Assembly (NCBI RefSeq): GCF_039537665.1
Contig: NZ_BAABAY010000009.1
Location: forward strand, 1 to 11,096
Length of the DNA stretch: 11,096 nucleotides
Source of the DNA: Gaetbulibacter_A aestuarii
GTDB taxonomy: Bacteria > Bacteroidota > Bacteroidia > Flavobacteriales > Flavobacteriaceae
Reading direction: 5' to 3'
Numbering within the stretch: the first letter of the stretch is position 1; every line of letters starts with the position of its first letter. Under the pieces are notes generated by a model, which saw only the letters and a list, made by a program, of their open reading frames with translations, did not search any database and was not told where the DNA came from. The position numbers and the translations under genes are program-made. Below, piece by piece: positions 1 to 8,300 of this stretch.

Positions 1-1
1 C

Positions 2-859
2 ACTACAGGTACAGCAACACAAACGCAGTTTGACTTTACGGGCTTAGGCGGAGGAAACCACATTGTATATGTGATGGATGCTCAGGGCTGTTTCTCGGAG
101 TGGAATATCGACTTCCCGGAATCGGTACAAATAGAAGCTACGGTAGCTGTTGATTACTGTCGTGATGTTACGGATGCATCAACCAATACGGTCGTTGTAA
201 CAGTAGATGATACTTTAGTAGATCTTAATGATATTGATTATTCACTGGATGGCGGTGTGTATCAGGTAAGCAATACCTTTACGGATGTAGTTCCCGGAAG
301 TCATTACATCACCGTGCGACACACCAATAGCTGTGAGAAACAGTTCGACTTTACAGTAGCGCAGTATGATCCGTTAACGATCAGTATTGCAGATGGCGAA
401 CTGAATCAGGTAGTCATAGCGACCACAGGAGGATCAGGGGATTATGATTATACGGTAACCCTTCCTAATGGTAGTATGGAATCTATAGGTAGTGATGAAA
501 GTTTTTACATCTATGAGTCCGGTGATTATACGGTAACGGTTACAGATAGTAATGGCTGTATAGCTTCAGCGACGGCTTATTTTGAATACATCGACATCTG
601 TATCACGAATTACTTCACCCCAAATGGCGATGGACAGTTGGATGAGTGGGGTCCAGATTGTGCGAACCAGTTCCCGAATTTAACCTACAATATTTATGAT
701 CGTTATGGCAGACGCGTAGCGACTTTAAGAAAAGGCCAGAAGTGGGATGGTAAGTACAACGGCAAGGAACTACCAACGGGAGATTACTGGTATGTGATTG
801 AGCTTAATGATAGTCATGACGACAGAAGCTTTGTAGGTCACTTTACCTTATATCGCTAG
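2..859 (+). CDS. SprB-like surface adhesin with T9SS type B sorting domain (5'-truncated, C-terminal 285 residues)
   Basis: This is the tail of a large secreted cell-surface protein. The frame is open from the first complete codon at 2 to the TAG at 857-859, so the gene begins before the window; the ATG at 71 is internal and not a credible start. The sequence shows the end of one repeat (2-124, closing with a DAQGC motif), a full repeat (125-370, cysteines in DYCRD and NSCEK), a third repeat (371-592, closing DSNGC) and then a C-terminal sorting domain (593-856). The repeats follow the SprB-repeat pattern: a cysteine near the start, a central YSLDGG stretch, a PGSHYITV strand and a closing cysteine. 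Family knowledge: such proteins are exported across the outer membrane by the type IX secretion system and serve as adhesins, including the mobile adhesin SprB of gliding flavobacteria. The third repeat lacks the usual first cysteine. A PorP/SprF-family gene follows after 84 bases, which supports a secretion pairing. The exact ligand cannot be told. Confidence 0.9.
   Translation, partial: TTGTATQTQFDFTGLGGGNHIVYVMDAQGCFSEWNIDFPESVQIEATVAVDYCRDVTDASTNTVVVTVDDTLVDLNDIDYSLDGGVYQVSNTFTDVVPGSHYITVRHTNSCEKQFDFTVAQYDPLTISIADGELNQVVIATTGGSGDYDYTVTLPNGSMESIGSDESFYIYESGDYTVTVTDSNGCIASATAYFEYIDICITNYFTPNGDGQLDEWGPDCANQFPNLTYNIYDRYGRRVATLRKGQKWDGKYNGKELPTGDYWYVIELNDSHDDRSFVGHFTLYR
593..856 (+). other. 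T9SS type B C-terminal sorting domain (gliding-associated / CHU_C type)
   Basis: The last 88 residues of the upstream adhesin match the type B sorting signal: an opening ITNYFTPNGDGQLDEW, a middle YNIYDRYGRRV, then KWDGKYNGKELPTGDYWYVIEL and a terminal GHFTLYR. The FTPNGDG and the W-DG-YNGK-LPTGDYWY motifs are diagnostic of this family. Type B signals are longer than type A ones and, in F. johnsoniae, direct SprB to the T9SS with help from SprF. Two cysteines, ICITN and PDCAN, lie within it. Confidence 0.93.
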
Positions 860-943
860 AGGATTAGAATGAACAAAATAGAAATTATAATATTGAAAGA
901 AAAATAAAAAGAATAAAGTTAAAAACCCTTGAATACCAAAAAC

Positions 944-1936
944 ATGTCTAAAATACGCAATCATTTAGTGAACCTTTTTCTCGTATTATTTATAGGAGTA
1001 ATGGGTTATGGTCAGGAATTAAATCTTCCTGTATTTACGCAGTATTTAGCAGATAATAACTTTGTGGTCTCACCAACTTTTGCTGGAATAGGAGATAACT
1101 TAAAGTTACGTGCTAATGGATTAACGCAATGGGTAGGAATTAAGGGGGCCCCAGACAACCAGTCGGTATATGGTGATATTCGTATTGCCGATAGAACCGG
1201 CGTTGGACTGTCATTTTATAATGATAGAAACGGAAACACAATACAAACAGGAGGGAAGCTCTCCTTTGCACACCATTTGATATTGGATTACTATGCTAAA
1301 ATGTATCTGTCTTTTGGTATTTCGTATAACATCAATAATTTCAGGATTGATATTAATAATTTTAATACTACTTATCAAAATCCTACAATCGATCCTGCGG
1401 TAACGGACGACAGGCGAACTACCAACCACAACTTTGATGTAGGTGTGTTGTTTCGATTGAAAGGCTTTTTCTTTAGTTTGAATGCGAATAACATTCTGCC
1501 GAAGAACTTTGATGATCTGATAAGACTTCAGGAGCCTAACTTATTACTTAACTATCAGATTTATTCTGGTTATACCTTTCAGGGACCAGGAAAGAGTGGA
1601 TTGGAATTTGAACCTTCTGTTTATTACCAGATGTTCAGCAGTGATAAACGTTCGAGTACAGACCTTAACTTTAAGTTTAGAAAATATAATAGGAATGAGG
1701 ATTACTTTTGGGCGGGTATATCATACCGTTTCCTAAACGATCAGTTTTTAAAACCATTGAATATAGGTCCTATGGTAGGCTTTTCGAAAGGTATTTTTTA
1801 TTTTGGATATGCCTACCAGATTACAACCAATGAGTTATCTGGATACAACTCAGGTACCCACGTGGTAACTATTGGTCTGAACTTCTTACAAGGTATTAGT
1901 AACTGTCCGTGTACTCAAGATCCGGTGCATCATTAA
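944..1936 (+). CDS. PorP/SprF family type IX secretion system outer-membrane protein
   Basis: This encodes a 330-residue predicted outer-membrane beta-barrel of the PorP/SprF family. I chose ATG 944 because it places a clean signal peptide at the N-terminus: basic MSKIRNH, a hydrophobic core LVNLFLVLFIGVMG, then GYG before Gln-Glu. A TTG at 929 would add five residues (MNTKN) and is less likely. Family hallmarks are visible: FTQYLADNNFVVSPTFAGIGD just after the signal peptide, QWVGIKGAPDNQSVYGD about 25 residues later, many alternating aromatic/polar strands, and a C-terminal GTHVVTIGLNF followed by a short CPC tail. In F. johnsoniae SprF is needed for secretion of SprB, and paralogues commonly sit beside genes for type B-sorted proteins. 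Here the gene lies 84 bases after such an adhesin with no terminator between, so the two are probably one transcript; a strong terminator follows at 1970. It is therefore inferred to be the dedicated partner of the upstream adhesin. A SprF name would be premature because paralogues are numerous. Confidence 0.93.
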   Translation: MSKIRNHLVNLFLVLFIGVMGYGQELNLPVFTQYLADNNFVVSPTFAGIGDNLKLRANGLTQWVGIKGAPDNQSVYGDIRIADRTGVGLSFYNDRNGNTIQTGGKLSFAHHLILDYYAKMYLSFGISYNINNFRIDINNFNTTYQNPTIDPAVTDDRRTTNHNFDVGVLFRLKGFFFSLNANNILPKNFDDLIRLQEPNLLLNYQIYSGYTFQGPGKSGLEFEPSVYYQMFSSDKRSSTDLNFKFRKYNRNEDYFWAGISYRFLNDQFLKPLNIGPMVGFSKGIFYFGYAYQITTNELSGYNSGTHVVTIGLNFLQGISNCPCTQDPVHH

Positions 1937-1969
1937 CATGACATAGTTTCTCTCAAAATAATATTTCTT

Positions 1970-2002
1970 AAAAACACGTATTGATTGATACGTGTTTTTT
2001 TT
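1970..2002 (+). terminator. Rho-independent terminator after the SprF-like gene
   Basis: A perfect 12-bp inverted repeat (AAAAACACGTAT at 1970-1981 and ATACGTGTTTTT at 1988-1999) encloses a 6-base loop, TGATTG. The right arm runs into eight consecutive T residues (1995-2002). It begins 33 bases after the TAA of the SprF-like gene. The stem is long and perfect though moderately AT-rich, and the T run fits termination on the + strand. It separates the adhesin-SprF unit from the next gene. Confidence 0.88.
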
Positions 2003-2172
2003 ATTACTTGGTTTTCAAGGTTTTAAATGTTTTGAAATTTTTTTCACAGTAGGAAAAAACTGAAAAAGTTCGATGAAAGGTATTATTTTCGGTTATACGT
2101 CGAATATTAACACCCCAATCCAAATCCTTCTTCAAAAAAATCGGATATTCGTAGGACGAAAGGCAGTTTTTA

Positions 2173-2200
2173 TTGATAAAATGCTAAATAGGTAGGTTTT
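2173..2200 (+). promoter_or_regulatory. Candidate Bacteroidota-type promoter for the giant adhesin gene
   Basis: A TTG at 2173-2175 and TAGGTTTT at 2193-2200 are separated by 17 bases. This resembles the flavobacterial consensus of TTG near -33 and TAnnTTTG near -7, with the last base of the -7 box mismatched. Transcription would start around 2207, leaving a leader of about 80 bases before ATG 2287. In AT-rich DNA such matches occur by chance, so this is tentative. Confidence 0.35.
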
Positions 2201-2211
2201 TACGTATTATA

Positions 2212-2247
2212 AATTTTAAGAACATAAAAAAAGAGTTATGTAAAATT
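2212..2247 (+). other. AT-rich imperfect hairpin in the probable 5' leader
   Basis: AATTTTA (2212-2218) pairs with TAAAATT (2241-2247) and CATAA (2223-2227) with TTATG (2236-2240), giving 12 base pairs with a 4-base bulge (2219-2222) and an 8-base purine loop. It is nearly all A-T, so it would be weak as RNA. It may be a leader structure, a protein-binding site or chance. Confidence 0.25.
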
Positions 2248-2286
2248 ATTTTCCCCCACGATACTAAAAACTAAAACCACTTATCT

Positions 2287-2367
2287 ATGCACAAAACTAC
2301 CTTTACTAACCTACTAAAGCTATCACTCCTATTTATTATTTTGATGCAAAGTGTAATAGCTTATGCA
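2287..2367 (+). other. Signal peptide of the giant adhesin
   Basis: Residues 1-27 show a short basic start (MHKTTF...LLK), a hydrophobic core LSLLFIILM and an Ala-Tyr-Ala box just before Gln 28, a good signal peptidase I site. The mature protein would begin QLPVPF. This fits Sec export to the periplasm before T9SS passage and confirms ATG 2287 as the start. Confidence 0.9.
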
Positions 2368-5300
2368 CAATTACCGGTTCCTTTTACGCCACGATTGTCC
2401 GGAGGAAGTATTAAGGTAAAAGGGGATATAGTATTAATAGGTAATAATATCATTACGGCCAAAGATCTGCCTTTACCATACAACGGAACCGCTATCAATA
2501 ATAATCAAGAAGGCGCATATGTTAATGTTGCCAGTGGAGGTGATGCTTCTATTTTCAGCTCAAGTTCTGCCGATTTGGAAATTAATAATTCTTGTAAAAA
2601 AATTCTATATGCCGGGTTATACTGGGCATCAGTTTATCCGTTGGAAGTGGCCACGAATAAGAGTGTTCAATTTGAAGGAACACCCCGATTAGAGGATTGG
2701 AATCAAATTAAATTCAAGTTACCCACAGGGGGTTTTATTGATTTGGTGGCCGATAATAATCCAGATCCTGCCGGTGAAGAGGACGATATTATTTTTGATG
2801 GATATAAATATTATGGCCCGGATGTTACTGATTCTTTTAAGGATTCTCCCATTATCTGTTACAAGAATGTTACAAACCTTTTACAAGGACTGGCAGATGC
2901 CGACGGTATCTATACCGTAGCCAATCAGCGAGCTACTCGTGGTTATAGAAGAGGAGGATGTTCTGCGGGATGGACACTCGTTGTTATTTATGAAAGTCCC
3001 CTTTTGCCAAGTAAATTTATTTCTCTTTTTGATGGTTATGCCGGTGTTCAAAATACAACACAACTAGACATTCCTGTTTCCGGTTTCCAAACTTTACCGG
3101 CACCACTTCCTGTAAATGCTAATATAGGTGTTGCAGCCCTCGAGGGTGATTATGGGATTACAGGCGATTCTTACCAATTCAAAGCAAATTCTTCAGCGTC
3201 GTATACGGTTCTTAGTGATGCTATTAACCAGGCGAACAACTTTTTTAATTCCACGATAACGAGAAATGGTTCTCATATTACAAATAGAAATCCGGCCAGT
3301 TTAAATACTCTGGGTTTAGACGTTAACGATGTTAAAATACCAAATCCGAATAACATAGTTTTACCAAATGATGAAACAGCCGGCGATTTAAAATTAACAA
3401 CCAGTGGTGATGGATATGGCGTTTATTTAACATCTTTCTCTGTTGAAATTATTGAACCGGATATAAAACTGACCAAAATTGTTGAGGACGCTTCTGGTAA
3501 CGACATTAGTAATCAATATGTGAACCTTGGCGATGAACTAAATTATGTTATTGGTTTTCAAAATGTGGGAAATGATGATGCTAAAAATTTACTAATTCGA
3601 GATGTTCTGCCTATTAACGTAGAGTTTAATTATCCTGATGACATTGCTTTGCTTCCAGCCGGAGTTAGCGTTCAAAGTTATGATCCATTGACTCGTGAAC
3701 TTATTTTTCAGGTTGATGATTCTGTAGTAGAACAAAACGATCCGGTTTCTGAAATACGTTTTAAAGTAAATGTGGTTCGGTCGTGTAGTCTCCTTAGTGA
3801 TGCTTGTTCTAATACGATCAGTAATCAGGCTTATGTAAGTTATAACGGAACCATAAATTCTGAATATTCCATTACTGACGATCCAAGTTTTAGTTCAAAT
3901 ACAGGGTGCTTATTAACGCCTGCAGCAACAAATTTTTTAGCTGATCTCGATTGTACTTTTGAAGAGGATGTGGTGCTTTGTGGTGCAAGTGTAACCCTTA
4001 CGGCAGGCAATGGCTATGATAGCTATTCCTGGTCTACGGATCCTTCCGGATCACCAGTTGTTGGTACCGACCAATCTTTGACAGTAACTCAGACAGGAAC
4101 TTATTATGTTCATAACACCGCCGTGGCACCTTGTCAGTCTATTGATCAAACATTCAATGTCATTACATATGGCGCTAATGTTACAAATCCGCTGATCCCT
4201 TTTGCAGATCAGGTCGTAATTTGTCCAAACGATGGAAAACAGTTGCCTAATTTTTATTTATGTGGATTGAATGATACACGCTTTATTCAGACAGGAATTA
4301 ATGATACGACATCAATTATTTGGGAGCGCCTGGATGAAACAAGTTGCTCGGCAGTTCCAAATCAAAACTGTGCCAACGAATCAGACACCTGTACCTGGAA
4401 TGAAGTTCAAACCGGACCTGATTATGTTATCGATACCAAAGGACAATACCGCATTACACTCAATTATTCCGGTGGATGTTTTAATCAATTTTATTTTAAT
4501 GTTTACAGTAACCTTTTAGAACCAACGGCCACAGCCAAGGATATTATTTGTACAACTCCCGGTGAAATTACGGTGAATAATGTACCTACTGGTTATGAGT
4601 ATAGTTTGGATGGCACCAATTACCAAAGCAGTAATGTGTTTAGTATAACGACTCCAGGTATTTACACGGCTTCTGTTCGTCAGGTAGGCGTATCTCCAAA
4701 TCCATGTATTTTTACGGTTCCGGATATTCAGGTAAGATCACGAAATTTTACGGTATCAAACATCATCACTCAACCTTACTGTAATGGTGATTTAGGAAGT
4801 ATTTACCTTGCTGCAAATGACGCAAGTCCACAATATTATTTTTCAATTTCAAAAGGAGGAACAATTGTAAATTCTGTAGGGCCAATCACCGATAACCATT
4901 ATAATTTTTATAATTTGAGTTCGGGCATTTATACTTTTACTGTCTCAACGGAAGATGGTTGTTCCTATTCCGAGGATATTGAAATTATCAATCCGCCAGT
5001 ATTAACAGCAACAGCGGCTTTAACTAAACCTTTAACCTGTTCCGATGGAGAAATAACGGTTTATCCCGAAGGCGGAACGCCACCATTTTTCTATTTTGTG
5101 AACAGTACAACTGAATTTCAAACGGAAGCCGTGATTCCTGTTACTAGTTCCGGTGTTTATAATATTACGGTGGTAGATTCCAATAATTGTTCTGCGGATA
5201 CCTCGATATCGGTTGATGCCACTTTACCACCGGAATATTCCATCAGTCAAACGGATATTTTGTGTGCTAGTGAACCTAATAGCGGTTCTATTTCCTTTAA

Positions 5301-8300
5301 TGTACAGAATGCTCATGGCAATACGCTGACTTTCAGTATTGATAACGGTACAACTTTCAGTGCTAATCCCGTTTTTTCAAATTTGACAGCCGGTACTTAT
5401 CAAACTGTAGTTCAATATAATTTTGACGGTACAGCTTGTTTAAGTACGGTAGAGGATATTATCATTACCGAGCCTGCAAGAGCCTTAACAGCTTCTGGTG
5501 GCGTTTATGAATTGGCCGGATGTGGTCCGTCTGGTGAAGGTAAGTTGCGTATTACAAATCCACAAGGTGGAACACCACCGTATGAATATAGTTTTGATAA
5601 CCAGTCAACCTGGACTACAAGTAATGAAGCCTATGTACCTCCGGGAACTTACACCTTATATGTTAGGGATGCCAATGGTTGTATTTACCCCATGTCAGAT
5701 ATTGTGCTGGATCAAGAGCCACCGACGCCATCAATTTCAATTTCTGATCCTGATTTCAATTGTGATGGAACAGCACAAAGTACAGTAACCGTTATAAATG
5801 AAGGAGGATCTTTATACACCTATAATTATTTACTGGACGGTGTACCGAATACCAATACAGCCGATCCCAAAACGTTTTTGAATGTACCACAAGGATCTCA
5901 TACCATTACAGTTGAATACACGCTGCAAGATGTTCCAACATACAGTAATCTCCTGATTGAGGATTTTGGTAGTGGTGCTCCAACAACAACTTCAGGCATT
6001 GCAAGTGCGTATTGTTTTAATGACCAGCGTGTCGATTCACCTTATCCCTGCGGATCACGCCTTCTTAAGGATAACCAGTACTCTGTGGCTAGTTTCTTTT
6101 GGCGTCCGGACGATCCTGATGCCCAAAATACTGGGGCCTGGTATCACTTCAAGGATCATACTACCAATGGAGCAGATCCGGATGGCAGGTATTTGATTGT
6201 TAATATTGGATCAGCTGCGGGACCTTATGGTATTTTGTACAGTAAACCCATAAATGATGTAATTCCCTTTCAGGACATAAAAGTTCAATTATATCTGGCC
6301 AATATGCTTACATCGCATACTAATAAAACACCTCCAGATTTTTTAATTCAGTTGGTTGATCCTTCTGATAATGTGATTGCTGAAAAATTTACTGGGAAAA
6401 TTGATAATAATGAAAAGTGGAATTTAAATGAACTTACCTTAAATCCGGGGAATAATACGGATTTGACCTTCGTAATTAGGTCAGGAAGTATCCTCTATAA
6501 TGGTAACGACGCTGGTATTGATGACATTCGTGTGTTTCAGTTACCGGTCACTTGTACCACCTCAGTAGATTTTCCTTTTATAGTAGATTCAGGTAAAGCC
6601 TTCACAGCAGGCATCACGAATACTTCTGATGTAACGTGTTCCGGCGCTGAAGATGGAACAATTACAATTGCAGCTCAAAATTTTGATCCCGCAAAAGGCT
6701 TTCAATATTCTATTGACAATGGTACCACATGGAATACACAAATGACCTCACCGCATACCATTACAGGATTAGGCTCTGGTAATTACAGTATTTCCGTGCG
6801 CTATGAAGATGCTCCTGATACCTGTAGTTTTAATTTTAATTCGGTTATTTCAGAACCTGCTCTATTAAGTGTGAGCGCTACCGGAGGTCCCGTTACTTGC
6901 TTGAACGGGGCCACAATTCAAGCTTCAGCCTCAGGGGGCACCCAGGCATTTAGTTTTGAATTGCTGGATACCAATCTAAATTTGATTTTTAATTTTCCGG
7001 GGAATGGCATATTGACCAATATTTCTGAAGGTGATTATATAATACGAGTTACGGATGCTAATGGCTGTACAGCAACAACAAATTTAAGTCTAACGCCTTC
7101 AACTCCTTTAACTGCTACCATTGATACAAATTCAGATTTTTGCTACGATGCTAGCAATGGAAGTACGTTGATTGTGAATGCCTCGGGAGGACAAGCACCC
7201 TATGAATACAGTAACAATGGCGGTGCATTTGGAAGTAGTAATACGTTTAGCAATTTGGCACCTGGAACTTACGATATTGTAGTTAGGGATGCTTATGGAT
7301 GTACTTATAATGTACCCACCCAAACGATTAAAGATCAACTAATAGTATCAGTCAATATAACCAAAGGATTGGATTGTTCAGCAACACCAGAGGCGACAAT
7401 TTCAGGAACCATTAGCGGCGGAACGGCACCCTTTAGTTATCAGGTTTCCTATAACGGAGCTGGATACGGAAGCAGCACATCCTTTTCAGGAAATACGTTC
7501 TCTTATTCAACTTCCGCTAACGGAGATTATGAATTTTTAATAACTGATGCCGCCGGTTGTACTACCGAATCCAGTGTACAAACCCTTAATCCTATTTCGC
7601 TACCGGAAATTACCAGTGTAGTACAAACACAGTTTATTTCATGTCATGGAGATTCGGGTGCTGCAATTCAAGTCAATATAAATAATTCAGTTGGTACACC
7701 GACGTATCAAATTAATGTTTATAATCTTACCACTAGTACGGATTATGGCTCTCAGACTTCGGGCCTACCTGCAGGAGATTATCAAATAACCCTAACAGAT
7801 TCCAATGCGTGTACTGACACCGCCAATATTACTATTACTGAGCCTGATCCTATTATTTTAAATTTTCATGTAGATCCGATTCAATGTACTGGTGGAGGAA
7901 TTTCTTTGGGACGTATTTATGTAGATGCTGTAAGTGGAGGTACCCCAAATTATACTTATCACGTAACCGGAGTGAATGGGTACAATAATCAAATAACGAA
8001 TCAAACGGGAAATACTCAGGTATTCGACGTTGTAAATTATGGCTACTACCAGATCATCATCACCGATGCCAATGGTTGTTCTGTTATGGAGCAGAACGTT
8101 TTAGTAGCTTCGCCACCTGATAGTTTAGATATTCTGGTGGATACCGTAGCTGATTGTACCAATGGAGGAACCGCTCTTGTTTCCATTGGAAGTTCACTTT
8201 CTGGTGATGGTCCGTTCCATTTTGCGATATATGATGGTAGTGGTAATATGACCTATGCTGCTCCAACAACAGCGCCATGGCAAGATGAAGATAGTGCAGG

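Larger units (their letters stand above)
1937..2286 (+). other. Intergenic region between the SprF-like gene and the giant adhesin gene
   Basis: These 350 bases hold no credible gene on either strand. They contain an intrinsic terminator near the 5' end, a very AT-rich central part, a candidate promoter around 2173-2200, an imperfect AT-rich hairpin at 2212-2247 and an A-rich leader just before ATG 2287. There is also a weak inverted repeat, CGAATAT at 2101-2107 against ATATTCG at 2145-2151, which is probably too short to mean much. The combination of a terminator and a fresh promoter suggests that the giant gene is its own transcription unit. Confidence 0.7.

Noticed and set aside
869..907. 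A 12-codon open frame (MNKIEIIILKEK) between the upstream adhesin and the SprF-like gene
   Set aside because: It is very short, low in complexity and in A-rich spacer DNA, with nothing to show that it is translated beyond an ATG shortly after the adhesin stop.
1211..1429. A 72-residue minus-strand open frame inside the SprF-like gene
   Set aside because: It lies fully within a well-supported gene on the other strand and has no domain or signal of its own; it is a shadow frame.
2101..2151. Inverted repeat CGAATAT / ATATTCG in the intergenic region
   Set aside because: Only 7 bases match, with a 37-base loop, which is expected by chance in AT-rich DNA.
5947..6546. Possible frameshift or gene boundary where the repeat pattern breaks
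   Set aside because: The frame stays open and the segment has its own coherent domain pattern, with the repeat pattern resuming in the same frame afterwards.
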